A stretch of 19,945 nucleotides of DNA from assembly GCA_964617145.1 (NCBI GenBank), contig CAZTVN010000021.1, forward strand, positions 1-19,945, written 5' to 3'. Source of the stretch: CAZTVN01 sp964617145. Lineage in GTDB: Bacteria > Patescibacteriota > Gracilibacteria > UBA1369 > JACRIC01. The stretch's first letter is position 1. Each line of letters opens with the position of its first letter. Of the stretch, positions 8,101 to 15,559 are shown piece after piece. A program made the position numbers and the translations under genes. The notes below the pieces were generated by a model. That model had not been told where the DNA came from, searched no databases, and saw only the letters and a program-made list of their open reading frames with translations.

Positions 8101-8678
8101 TGTCGAAAAAACATGTCGGGAAACGAGTTTTGCTAGGGGGCTTGATTGTACAAAGTAAATTGATTCACACAAAACAAGGTGCAAAGATGCTTTATCTGAC
8201 AATAGAAGACCCATCGGGAAAAATTGAAGTAACGGTTTTTCCCAAAACATATCATCAATATCGAGAACATTTTGAAATGAGCAATATTGTTATCATGACG
8301 GGAAAAATTCAAGAGAGGAGAGGGGAGCTAAAGTTTCTTTGTGAAGAAGCAAAATCAGTGGATCTTGAAAAAATGATAGAAAAAGCGCGTGAAGATAATC
8401 TCTATGATGAATCGGAGCGAATAATAACAACTCTTGCAAAAAACGATGAAGAAAACTTTAATGGAGAGGAACAGTCATATACCATAAAAATTCCAGCAGG
8501 TACCGATATAGAAATTCTTGAAAAAATTAAAAAACTTTTAGAACGTCATCGCGGAGAAGATAGGGTGGAAATCCATATTATGGGCAAAAAAAATTCTCAA
8601 AAGATACAAGTACCATTTGGAATCAAAATCAATAGAGAGTTAAAAATCGCGGTAAAAGAACTTATAAGGAACCTCTAA
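5196..8678 (+). CDS. dnaE: DNA polymerase III alpha subunit
   Basis: The replicative C-family polymerase, 1160 aa and complete. Residues 1 to about 210 are the PHP domain with its metal-binding pattern apparently intact (HLHNHTHFS, AITDHG, GCEVY, ATNDNHY), as in species where PHP retains, or is thought to retain, proofreading activity. The palm has GPGRGSAAGS and PDIDIDF with catalytic D397 and D399; the third aspartate is D552 in LKMDFLGL. YRPGP and AYQTAYLKTRYP are typical fingers-region blocks. After the helix-hairpin-helix part (SGAMDNLGERNA) comes an OB-fold (GKRVLLGGLI to DPSGKIEVTVFPK, about 980-1060) and a C-terminal tail. No intein or frameshift is present. It follows the DUF5665 gene by 27 nt and precedes aspS by 34 nt. 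Confidence 0.98.
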   Translation: MSFVHLHNHTHFSLLDGLPKPVDYIKIAKEQKAPAVAITDHGVLYGAIEFYQKAKEYDINPIIGCEVYLARNSRHDRQAGRDNKSYHLTLLAETTQGYENLIQLVTLAHLAGFYYKPRIDKELLKKYSKGLIVLSGCVQSQISQSALSGNIDDTVELIKEYQTIFGKENFFLEVMDHPEVSVQSKVNKTFIELAHSLNVPLVATNDNHYALPEDKEAHDVLICIQTQCKVEDEDRMRYTGNFSMRSPQEMKQAFKHIPEAIENTLEIAARCKVEMKFGQNLIPAFKTPDKKSSKEYLEELCKKGLSKRYGENPSLEAKERLKYELEVIHEMGFDTYFLIVQDIVNFAKKEKIIVGPGRGSAAGSIIAYVLGITDIDPLKYHLYFERFLNPERISMPDIDIDFADDRRDEILEYIVNTYGKDKVAQIITFGTMAARAAVRDVGRVLNISYSEVDAIAKLISPRPGTKLQDALEEDPDLKDVYNASPINKKLIDTAMKLEGVIRHASVHACAVVISQEPLTKYTALQTAPGKETNIITQYSMKPLEDIGLLKMDFLGLKNLTIIERTLKIIQRTKEKEVDLKEIPMDDAKTFELMAQGKTTGVFQFESPGMKRYLKQLKPSRFADLIAMNALYRPGPMDWIPSYIKGKHNQDKITYLNDSFKPILEETYGVAVYQEQILEIARQFAGFTLGEADILRKAVGKKIISLLTEQRENFIQGAIKKGYSKQFAIEVFEKVIEPFAGYGFNKAHSTCYAMIAYQTAYLKTRYPAEFMTALLTSDQEDTDRVVINIKECDEMGITVLPPDINESLADFTTIDDKTIRFGLSAIKGLGLGTVEEILKARTNTGRFHSIGDFAKRVNIKVLNKKTIEALARSGAMDNLGERNAIASNVETIVKYAREIKNNHTEGQTDIFSMMEHERSKNEIELQKVDKASRSQRLTWEKEYLGLYVTGHPLDGLKKYFKKKVNLIDSLSKKHVGKRVLLGGLIVQSKLIHTKQGAKMLYLTIEDPSGKIEVTVFPKTYHQYREHFEMSNIVIMTGKIQERRGELKFLCEEAKSVDLEKMIEKAREDNLYDESERIITTLAKNDEENFNGEEQSYTIKIPAGTDIEILEKIKKLLERHRGEDRVEIHIMGKKNSQKIQVPFGIKINRELKIAVKELIRNL

Positions 8679-8712
8679 AAAACTATGTTGCTTAACTCAT
8701 TAACTTTTAAAC

Positions 8713-10485
8713 ATGTATCGAACTCATACCTGTGGGCAGCTCACATCTAAAAGTGAGAATCAAAAAGTGACTCTCTCTGGATGGGTGCATCGTCGTCGTG
8801 ACCATGGGGGACTCATTTTTATTGATCTTCGCGATCGATATGGAATAACACAAATAGTATCGGATCCGCAAAATAATGCGCCAACACATGAAAAAGCTGA
8901 TAATGTCCGATCTGAGTACGTTATCAAAATTGAAGGAATGGTAAGAAAAAGGCCGCAAGGGATGAAAAATGAGAAACTTGCCTCAGGAGAAATAGAAGTG
9001 TTGATCGATAGCATAGAGGTATTAAACCCATCAAAAACACCTCCTTTTGAATTGGAATCAGAAAAAGCAAAAGATGTTTCAGAAGAAGTGAGGCTTAAAT
9101 ATCGCTATCTCGATCTTCGAAGGGAACGCATGAAACAAAATATCATCATGCGTTATAAAGTTATCAAAGGTATTCGTGATTTTTTTGATAAGAAAGATTT
9201 TTTGGAGATCGAAACACCCATTCTCATAAAAGGCACTCCCGAAGGAAGTCGAGAATATATCGTGCCATCAAGAATTTATCCCGGACAATTCTTCGTGCTT
9301 CCACAATCTCCTCAACAATTAAAACAACTTTTGATGGTAGCTGGTTTTGATCGCTATTTTCAGATAGCGCGATGTTTTCGCGATGAGGACCAAAGAGGGG
9401 ACAGACAACCTGAATTTACCCAACTTGATCTCGAGATGTCTTTTGTAAAGGAAAAAGATGTTATGGATGTCAATGAAGAATGTATGACGTATCTTGTTAC
9501 CACTCTTTTACCTCATAAGAAAATTTTACAACAACCATTTCCGCGTTTCACTTGGAAAGAAGCTATGGATCGATTTGGCTCGGATAAGCCAGATATGAGA
9601 TTTGGTATGGAAATAAAAGATCTGACAGAAGTGGTAAGTGAATGCGGTTTTGAGGTATTTCGAAAGGCGATTTCGGACGGAGGCGTCGTAAAAGCTTTAA
9701 AAGTCGAAAATGGCGCTGAAATTTCAAGAAAAGAGATAGAAGATCTCACAAATATAGCAAAAACGTATAGAGCGAAAGGTTTGGCTTACATGACTTTTGA
9801 AGAAGATGGCGCAAAAGGGACGATCGTGAAATTTTTCAAAGAAGAAGAGCTCAAAAAAATCCAAAAAGCCGTTGAAGCCAAAAAAGGCGATATAATCTTT
9901 TTTACGGCCGATCAATACGAAATTGCTTGTACCGCTTTAGGCTATGTTCGTTTGGCATGCGCAGATCGGTATAAATTAAGAAATGATGATGTGTATGCTT
10001 TTTGTTGGATTCACGAATTTCCATTATTCGAATACTCCGAAGAAGAAAAAGGTCTTGTTTCAGCTCATCATCCTTTCACTCATCCTCTTCCTCAGGATGT
10101 GAAAAAATTAGAAAATGAACCAAATAAGGTGAGAGCTTTAGCCTACGACTTAAGTTTAAATGGATGTGAAGTGGCTGGAGGAAGTATAAGGATTCATAAT
10201 GCGGAGCTTCAAAGTAAAATTTTTGATATTTTGAAAATTTCAAAAGAAGACTCAAGGAGACGTTTTGGTCATATGTTAACGGCTTTTGAATACGGAGCCC
10301 CTCCCCACGGAGGAATCGCATGGGGACTGGATCGTCTTATTATGCTTTTTCAAGATGAAAAAAATATTAGAGAGGTTATGGCATTTCCAAAAGATCAACG
10401 AGCAAAAGATCTCATGCTTGGGTCGCCAAGCGAACTACCTGAAAAACAAATAGCGGAGATGCATATCAAAGTGAAATCAGCATAA
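8713..10485 (+). CDS. aspS: Aspartyl-tRNA synthetase, probably non-discriminating
   Basis: Class II synthetase of the bacterial type, 590 aa. The order is an N-terminal OB-fold anticodon domain (residues 1-105), class II core with motif 2 FRDEDQRGDRQPEF starting at residue 222, an inserted GAD domain (about 290-410), and motif 3 GGIAWGLDRLIM near 533-544. The anticodon domain has His31 (RRRDHGG) and Gly83, the pair reported in bacterial AspRS that also charge tRNA-Asn; discriminating enzymes such as E. coli have Leu at the first. If so, Asp-tRNA-Asn would need GatCAB amidation. Start ATG 8713 has no Shine-Dalgarno and lies 34 nt after dnaE, suggesting cotranscription. The TAA stop runs into the 10484-10696 foldback. 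Confidence 0.97.
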   Translation: MYRTHTCGQLTSKSENQKVTLSGWVHRRRDHGGLIFIDLRDRYGITQIVSDPQNNAPTHEKADNVRSEYVIKIEGMVRKRPQGMKNEKLASGEIEVLIDSIEVLNPSKTPPFELESEKAKDVSEEVRLKYRYLDLRRERMKQNIIMRYKVIKGIRDFFDKKDFLEIETPILIKGTPEGSREYIVPSRIYPGQFFVLPQSPQQLKQLLMVAGFDRYFQIARCFRDEDQRGDRQPEFTQLDLEMSFVKEKDVMDVNEECMTYLVTTLLPHKKILQQPFPRFTWKEAMDRFGSDKPDMRFGMEIKDLTEVVSECGFEVFRKAISDGGVVKALKVENGAEISRKEIEDLTNIAKTYRAKGLAYMTFEEDGAKGTIVKFFKEEELKKIQKAVEAKKGDIIFFTADQYEIACTALGYVRLACADRYKLRNDDVYAFCWIHEFPLFEYSEEEKGLVSAHHPFTHPLPQDVKKLENEPNKVRALAYDLSLNGCEVAGGSIRIHNAELQSKIFDILKISKEDSRRRFGHMLTAFEYGAPPHGGIAWGLDRLIMLFQDEKNIREVMAFPKDQRAKDLMLGSPSELPEKQIAEMHIKVKSA

Positions 10486-10696
10486 AAAAATGGTAGACAG
10501 GGAGGAGATTTTTAAAGAAAACTATAGAGGTTCTTTGGTTGTTGACATGCGATGAGACGAGCCTGAAAAAAACGCGACTGTTCGAGATCGCCAAAGGCGA
10601 GCGAGTTTCGCGTTTTAGCGAGTCGAATCGGATGGCAACCCAAAGGTTCTCGTGTTTTCGTAAAAATCTCCTCACTTTCTGAAAATCCATTTTTTT
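10484..10696. repeat. 213-bp imperfect foldback between convergent genes
   Basis: The stretch folds on itself end to end. The tips are exact: AAAAAAATGG (10484-10493) and CCATTTTTTT (10687-10696). Inward, GAGGAGATTTTTA (10502-10514) matches the complement of 10661-10673, GAAAAC and a TTTGG-TTG block follow, then AAAACGCGA (10569-10577) with TCGCGTTTT (10608-10616), and CGCC-AAA-GGCG (10589-10599) at the centre. It exactly fills the gap between aspS (+) and the M23-SLH gene (-), so a bidirectional terminator is the simplest role: both transcripts would end in a stem then UUUUUUU. Its length and mismatched arms also fit a foldback/MITE-like element or a structured RNA. No credible ORF lies inside. 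Confidence 0.85.
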
Positions 10697-12878
10697 ACTG
10701 ATTCATCAAAATTCGATACAAAATCTCTGCCACCTCACCACGACTTATAGCCGCATGCGGATTAAAAAGCTTCCCACTCACGGAAACAAAGCCTTGATCT
10801 TTGGCATATTGAACGTACGGTGCAAACCAAGCAGAAACTTCAACGTCTTCATAAGGCTTTTGAGCAACAAGAGGATCGACATCGATCTTGAAAGCCGATA
10901 AAATCATTTTCAAAAATTCAGCCCTCGTCACATTATTAGAAGGACGAAATGTCCCATCATTATAACCAGAAACAATATTCAAATTATATGCCGTAGCAAC
11001 ATATTTCTCAAACCAAACCCCCTGCGATATATCTTTAAAATTCAAAGAAACATTTTCCGAAGTTGTTTGATTTGATGCTTCAAAAATCATTTTAAGGGCT
11101 TCAGCTCTACTGACTTTGGCATTGGGTTTAAAAGTGCCATCATCGTAACCGCCAACGATACCATTCTCTTTAAGATAGGCAATAGCCTGGACATTTTTGT
11201 GGTTGAAAGAAACATCGGAAAAAACTTTATAGGCAAGAGGCTCTGATTTGCTACCATGTATGGAAAAATTACTAATATTGAGAACAATCTCAGCGCTGCT
11301 TTCAGCGGTAAAATAGAAAGTCGCCAAACCATCAATAAAATCGGTTTGATTCAGCGAATCTTTAGACAATTTTGCCTTCCCTGAAACGACTTTCAAGTAC
11401 GCTTTATTGGAAAGATTGTAGTAAGGGGTGCGTTTACCATCTTCATCCAAAGCAATAACTCGTACTTCTTCTCTGACATTGGGTTCAAAGCTTCCATCAT
11501 GTTCAAAAAGGAATTTTTTCACTCCCTTAAACAAGAGTCTTGATTCGACTTCAATCGATTCAAAAGAACCACCTTCATCAAGCTCAAGAATAAAACGGGT
11601 TTTACCCTCTTGAGTCGGAGTAAAAATAAAGGCTGCCTTGCTATTGGAAAAGTCTCTTATGGAAATTTCAGAAGGTTCTATGGAACCGAGAGAAGGATTG
11701 CTTAAATGGACACGGAGGGATTGAAATTTGGGTTCTGAAACAGGATTGCCAGCGCTATTAAAGGCTTGAATATTGATAGGATAATTATTGCCTACAAGAA
11801 AAAATATATCCGTAATAAATTGGAAATCTGAAACATTCGTTGGTCCTTGATATTTTGGTTCATTTGAAAGAGTCAGCTCTTCTACCTTTTCCATGTCGGA
11901 AGAATCAAAAGAAGATGATTCATCTGCCGAAATAACAGGTGTCTGTTCCGAAGCTGTAGATAGAGAGGAAGTCTCCTCGGGAAGTTCAGGAGGTTCAGAT
12001 GAAATTGGAGACTCTAAAGTAGAAGGAGCCAAATATTTTGAGAGATATTTCATCGGGTTAATCGTATAAGCATAAAGATTGTCTTTGCCAAGGCCAGCAT
12101 TTACGGCATCAACAAAAGTTAAGCCGGCGTCTGAAGCGTCTTTATAAGTGAATGGCCAATAAGGATGCCAAGGAGCATCGGCCTTATCAATCTGAAAATG
12201 AAGATGATCGGTCGTAGCAAAACCAGTGTCGCCGACTTCTCCTATTATCTGTCCCTTCGTAACAATTTCATTCTCAGAAACAGCAATAGAGCTTAAATGG
12301 CTATAAGAAGAGTACAAATCAACTTTTCGAGAAGCGTCTGAAGGATCAGGAAAATCTTTGTGATATATCACGATATGCTTGCCAAAACCATCATCACTCA
12401 GTGATACCTTCACAACTTTCCCATTCCCGATAGCATAAACAGGTGTGCCTTGAAGCGCTTTGATATCAACAGCAGGGTGGCTTCCAGATCCTTCTTTTCC
12501 ATCGAGATTATAATTTCCTGCATAAGGCACAGGATAAGTAATCTGAATATTGCGAATTGTATCATGTTCGCTATTGCCCCACTCAAGATCGGAAGCGGGT
12601 ATTTGCATGACAGAAAGATCGTACGGAGGTAAATCAATAAGTTTATCGCTCGGAAATTGCTTATAATTGAGCTGTCTTTTACTTTCATCGCTCAAAACCC
12701 AATTTGGGACTTTCTTAAGAGGGTAGGAAAGTCCATCGTAAGGAGCAGGTTCGAAATCAATTTGAAGGATTGATGCGCGAAAATAAGATCCATTCATTTC
12801 CACCATCATAATCGAAAAAATCATGATCAAGGTCAAAACGAACCAATGAACAAGATGCTTCCAACTTTTTCGATACAT
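10695..12878 (-). CDS. Secreted M23 peptidase with three S-layer homology repeats
   Basis: A 727-aa envelope protein. The N-terminus has a basic tip and one hydrophobic helix (about residues 9-27) acting as signal or anchor. An M23 (LytM-type) zinc endopeptidase domain spans about 115-260: the ligands are H134 and D138 in GSHPAVDI and H227 in DHLHFQID, with YSHLS between. M23 enzymes cut peptidoglycan cross-bridges. A Ser/Glu/Pro-rich linker (about 285-345) follows, then Ig-like beta-rich segments (about 350-550), then three SLH repeats (from FSDVSFNHKNVQAI, FKDISQGVWFEKYV and YEDVEVSAWFAPYV), which bind secondary wall polymers. SLH plus M23 implies a wall hydrolase held on the outer surface. 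Its promoter overlaps that of the divergent tsaE gene. The stop sits in the T-tract of the foldback. Confidence 0.92.
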   Translation of the reverse strand: MYRKSWKHLVHWFVLTLIMIFSIMMVEMNGSYFRASILQIDFEPAPYDGLSYPLKKVPNWVLSDESKRQLNYKQFPSDKLIDLPPYDLSVMQIPASDLEWGNSEHDTIRNIQITYPVPYAGNYNLDGKEGSGSHPAVDIKALQGTPVYAIGNGKVVKVSLSDDGFGKHIVIYHKDFPDPSDASRKVDLYSSYSHLSSIAVSENEIVTKGQIIGEVGDTGFATTDHLHFQIDKADAPWHPYWPFTYKDASDAGLTFVDAVNAGLGKDNLYAYTINPMKYLSKYLAPSTLESPISSEPPELPEETSSLSTASEQTPVISADESSSFDSSDMEKVEELTLSNEPKYQGPTNVSDFQFITDIFFLVGNNYPINIQAFNSAGNPVSEPKFQSLRVHLSNPSLGSIEPSEISIRDFSNSKAAFIFTPTQEGKTRFILELDEGGSFESIEVESRLLFKGVKKFLFEHDGSFEPNVREEVRVIALDEDGKRTPYYNLSNKAYLKVVSGKAKLSKDSLNQTDFIDGLATFYFTAESSAEIVLNISNFSIHGSKSEPLAYKVFSDVSFNHKNVQAIAYLKENGIVGGYDDGTFKPNAKVSRAEALKMIFEASNQTTSENVSLNFKDISQGVWFEKYVATAYNLNIVSGYNDGTFRPSNNVTRAEFLKMILSAFKIDVDPLVAQKPYEDVEVSAWFAPYVQYAKDQGFVSVSGKLFNPHAAISRGEVAEILYRILMNQ

Positions 12879-12879
12879 T

Positions 12880-12908
12880 TTGATTTTTGTTTTGATTAAT
12901 CATAAAAT
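12880..12908 (+). promoter_or_regulatory. Promoter of tsaE-HD gene
   Basis: TTGATT (12880-12885), 17-nt spacer, TAAAAT (12903-12908); predicted start near 12915 and leader of about 20 nt. The -35 begins 2 nt from the start codon of the divergent M23-SLH gene, and the box pair is interleaved with that gene's own promoter. Confidence 0.6.
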
Positions 12909-12935
12909 TATAACAAAGAAAGTACTCAAAATCAA
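12907..12935 (-). promoter_or_regulatory. Promoter of M23-SLH gene
   Basis: On the minus strand TTGATT (12935-12930), 17-nt spacer, and consensus TATAAT (12912-12907) with the extended TGT in front. The predicted leader is about 22 nt, A-rich, with no Shine-Dalgarno. The -35 overlaps the first base of the tsaE start codon. Confidence 0.7.
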
Positions 12936-14050
12936 TGAAAATCATTACACATAACGAAAAAGAAACCATGGAATTTGGGGCTAAAATCCTTAATCTGTTT
13001 AAAGGTTACGATTGTTTCTGTCTTTATGGAGAACTTGGAAGCGGAAAGACGATTTTGACAAAAGGAATTGGGCAATCTTTAGGGATAAAAGATGTAAAAA
13101 GCCCAACTTATGCATGTATCCGTGAACATCGAACGAAAAAAATAACATTGTACCATATCGATTGTTATCGACTAAAAAACGAAGATGACGCCATCTCAAT
13201 AGGAATAAAAGATATATTTGATGACTCTTTAAAATCGGGTTCCGTAGCGAAAGTCGGACCTTTTAAGCGAACATCATGGGACCGAAAAAAAAAGGCAATC
13301 GTGGTGATCGAATGGGCGCAAAAAGTAGCATCGATACTTCCAGCAAAGCGTCTCGATATCTCAATACGATCTTTAGAAGACGATATTCGTGAAATAAATA
13401 TTCAGAAGGCCTCTAAGGAGCTTAGCATGCAAAAAGTAAAAGAATTGCTGGATCTGTATGCTACTCCAAAAAATGTGCGAAAACATTCAGAAATAGTGGC
13501 CTTTGTTGCCGTTTCCATTGGGAAAAAGATGAAACAAAAAGGATGTAAAATTGACCTCGATGCTATCAAAAAATCTGCACTACTCCATGATATGCTGAAG
13601 GTTTGTGATATAAAAAATTTTGACACAAAAAAATTTCCCTATACTCCGAGTAAAGAAGAAAAAGAAAAATGGGAAAAAATTCGCAGACGATTTAAAGGAA
13701 AAGATCATGCGGAGGCGGCTTGTGAAATTTTAAAAAATGAAGGATTTCCCAAAATTGGCGAAATCATACGCCGACATAATTATGCTTATATTATTGAGAA
13801 AGAAAATGCGCCTCGAACTTGGGAGGAAAAAATTGTATACTATGCGGATAAAAGAGTGGCTCACGATAAAATCGTAAGCGTTAAGGAACGCCTAAAAGAA
13901 GGTGAAAAACGTTACGGAAAATTATTAGAGGCAAAAAACATAAAAAAGAGAAAAAAAATGCGCAAAAAAATTTTTGAGCTGGAACAAGAGATCTTTCATT
14001 ATATTTCGAGAAAATCACCGCAGCCCTTTCTTTTCAAATCAGACTATTAA
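12935..14050 (+). CDS. tsaE: TsaE (t6A biosynthesis ATPase) fused to an HD-domain phosphohydrolase
   Basis: 371 aa in two parts. Residues 1-164 are TsaE, the P-loop ATPase that works with TsaB and TsaD in making t6A37 of ANN-decoding tRNAs: Walker A GELGSGKT (32-39), SPTY (56-59), HIDCYRL (74-80), VIEWAQKV (124-131). An extra segment of about 20 residues (98-120) coincides with an inverted repeat in the DNA. Residues 165-371 are an HD metal-dependent phosphohydrolase with H184, H218-D219, H258, H281 and D305 (YYADKRV), the layout seen in YqeK-like and HDIG proteins; the substrate is unknown. Met165 has its own Shine-Dalgarno, so the HD half may also be made alone. TsaE is normally about 150 aa and unfused. 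The 3' end overlaps the convergent 3D gene by 17 bp. Confidence 0.9.
   Translation: MKIITHNEKETMEFGAKILNLFKGYDCFCLYGELGSGKTILTKGIGQSLGIKDVKSPTYACIREHRTKKITLYHIDCYRLKNEDDAISIGIKDIFDDSLKSGSVAKVGPFKRTSWDRKKKAIVVIEWAQKVASILPAKRLDISIRSLEDDIREINIQKASKELSMQKVKELLDLYATPKNVRKHSEIVAFVAVSIGKKMKQKGCKIDLDAIKKSALLHDMLKVCDIKNFDTKKFPYTPSKEEKEKWEKIRRRFKGKDHAEAACEILKNEGFPKIGEIIRRHNYAYIIEKENAPRTWEEKIVYYADKRVAHDKIVSVKERLKEGEKRYGKLLEAKNIKKRKKMRKKIFELEQEIFHYISRKSPQPFLFKSDY
13415..13429 (+). promoter_or_regulatory. Internal ribosome-binding site and ATG at the TsaE/HD boundary
   Basis: AAGGAG (13415-13420, with T at 13414) lies 6 nt before an in-frame ATG (13427-13429, Met165), exactly where TsaE ends and the HD domain begins. 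It is the best-spaced Shine-Dalgarno seen in the window. Initiation here would give a separate 207-aa HD protein. Confidence 0.6.
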
Positions 14051-15530
14051 GAGCTTTTCGAGTTTTCGGCCCGAAACGTCCAGCGCTCTTATCATTTGGA
14101 TCTTGAAGAATATTGTTTTTAAGCTGAAAGGCGATAACAGCATCCTTCGTTGCCTTGCCAAAATATTGTGAAGGCAAGCCTTGAAAAAAACCAAAGGATT
14201 TTAAGACCTTTTGAAGAGCCTCGACTTGTACTCCACGATCACCAATACCAAGATCCGTGTCAAAAATATCTCCGATTTCAGCTAAACCATTCTTGAGAGA
14301 CTTTTTTTGAAGATCGGAGCGTTTTAAGGCAATCATGCGTTTCGATCGAGTCCTTTTATTAAGAAGGGAGTTTAAAAGCGCCCGGCTCTTTGGACCCAAA
14401 CTGCCAGCTCCAGAGGTGTTCATATCATCCACAAGTCCTTTGGCTTGTTGGAATTTGAAAAGCGCATGACGAGTAATTTCACCAAAAAATCCCGTAGGTT
14501 GAATACGAAGAAACCCGACTCGCACAAGTTCCTCCTGAAGATCTCGTACAAGTTCCCCTTGATCACCAAAAGAGACAGGATTATCAAAAGAAACAAGCTC
14601 CTCTTTAAGGTCAGGATAATAGGATAAAAATACATTTTCATCATAAGGGATAGGCAAATCTTGAGGTTCTAAAATTCCATAGGAAATATACCGATTGGTA
14701 AGAAAATCCTCTTTTTTTTCAATAATACGTTCAAGAGTTCTCCTTGTATTAATACCAAAATGCCCAGCGCCAAGATCATTCTTATCATCAACGATACCTT
14801 GATCTTTTTGAAAACGATAGACCGCATCGAAAGTCTGATCTCCATAAAATCCGCTTAAAGAACCTTCAAAATAATCAAGATCCTTTAAATACTGTTGAAG
14901 AAGAAGAATTTTTGAATCTTCCTGCCCGTACCATAAATCTTCAGGGAAAATTTTTGGCTCAAGGAAAGAAAAAGCCTGCTTCACAACAGAAGTTTCTAAA
15001 GAAAAATCACCGACATAAAAACTATCAGAAATATTTTCATCAATTCCATAGACCGTAACTTCAACCGTTCGTTTACCCCAAGTAAGAGCTGCCTTAAGCC
15101 CGCTATCACCATACCCCATCCAAACATCAAGACGATCATAAGCAAGTCCTGTGGCATCTTTGCTTTTAATAGCGCCGCCACGATCATGAACGGTCCCAAT
15201 ACCAAGTCCCGATATTTCCATTTTAGTCCCAAAGGGGATATAGGAAGGCGCAGCAATCATTCCAAAATAAACATCAGTGCCATCAGCTCCATGAACACCA
15301 TGACCATTGAGTCGTATATCGCCTTCATATGTCCCGGTAACATATCGCTCTTGACCTTGAAGAGGAGAATAGTAGGCAGTGATAATAAAAGTATCACGGT
15401 AATCAAAACTCCCGCTGGCAAAGGCTGGATCATCGTTCGATTGGGCTTTCAACGAAACAGCAAGGACTGTTACCGAAGTAAAAATACTTAAAACGATCAA
15501 GAAAAACAATCGACGTATATTGCGGATCAT
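14034..15530 (-). CDS. Secreted 3D-domain protein with three peptidoglycan-binding repeats
   Basis: A 498-aa exported protein. Residues 1-30 are a classical signal peptide (basic tip, hydrophobic core, likely cut near SLKAQS). About 45-165 is a 3D/double-psi beta-barrel domain related to MltA and RlpA-type lytic transglycosylases: FIITAYY, IPFGTKMEISG, GTVHDRGGAIK, DRLDVWMGYGDSG. The three aspartates that name the family appear to be in VHDRG and DRLDVW. Three PG_binding_1-type repeats follow, each starting with LQ..L...GFF and ending in a SAGRFGPKTRKAL-like block (about 210-285, 315-395 and 425-498). It probably binds and cleaves or remodels septal or sacculus glycan. ATG 15530 follows an extended -10 promoter with a 22-nt A-rich leader. 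The TGA stop overlaps the 3' end of the tsaE-HD gene on the other strand. Confidence 0.92.
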   Translation of the reverse strand: MIRNIRRLFFLIVLSIFTSVTVLAVSLKAQSNDDPAFASGSFDYRDTFIITAYYSPLQGQERYVTGTYEGDIRLNGHGVHGADGTDVYFGMIAAPSYIPFGTKMEISGLGIGTVHDRGGAIKSKDATGLAYDRLDVWMGYGDSGLKAALTWGKRTVEVTVYGIDENISDSFYVGDFSLETSVVKQAFSFLEPKIFPEDLWYGQEDSKILLLQQYLKDLDYFEGSLSGFYGDQTFDAVYRFQKDQGIVDDKNDLGAGHFGINTRRTLERIIEKKEDFLTNRYISYGILEPQDLPIPYDENVFLSYYPDLKEELVSFDNPVSFGDQGELVRDLQEELVRVGFLRIQPTGFFGEITRHALFKFQQAKGLVDDMNTSGAGSLGPKSRALLNSLLNKRTRSKRMIALKRSDLQKKSLKNGLAEIGDIFDTDLGIGDRGVQVEALQKVLKSFGFFQGLPSQYFGKATKDAVIAFQLKNNILQDPNDKSAGRFGPKTRKALNSLI

Positions 15531-15559
15531 AATGTTTATTTTTATTTTTGTATCAAATA

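Noticed and set aside
8679..8712. Separate promoter or T-box leader before aspS
   Set aside because: The gap is only 34 nt with no convincing -10 or specifier hairpin; cotranscription with dnaE is simpler.
10466..10690. 74-codon minus-strand ORF in the foldback
   Set aside because: It overlaps the end of aspS and lies in a self-complementary sequence; the composition is not protein-like.
10484..10696. Retron or CRISPR-like explanation for the foldback
   Set aside because: There is no reverse transcriptase, no Cas gene and no regularly spaced direct repeat nearby.
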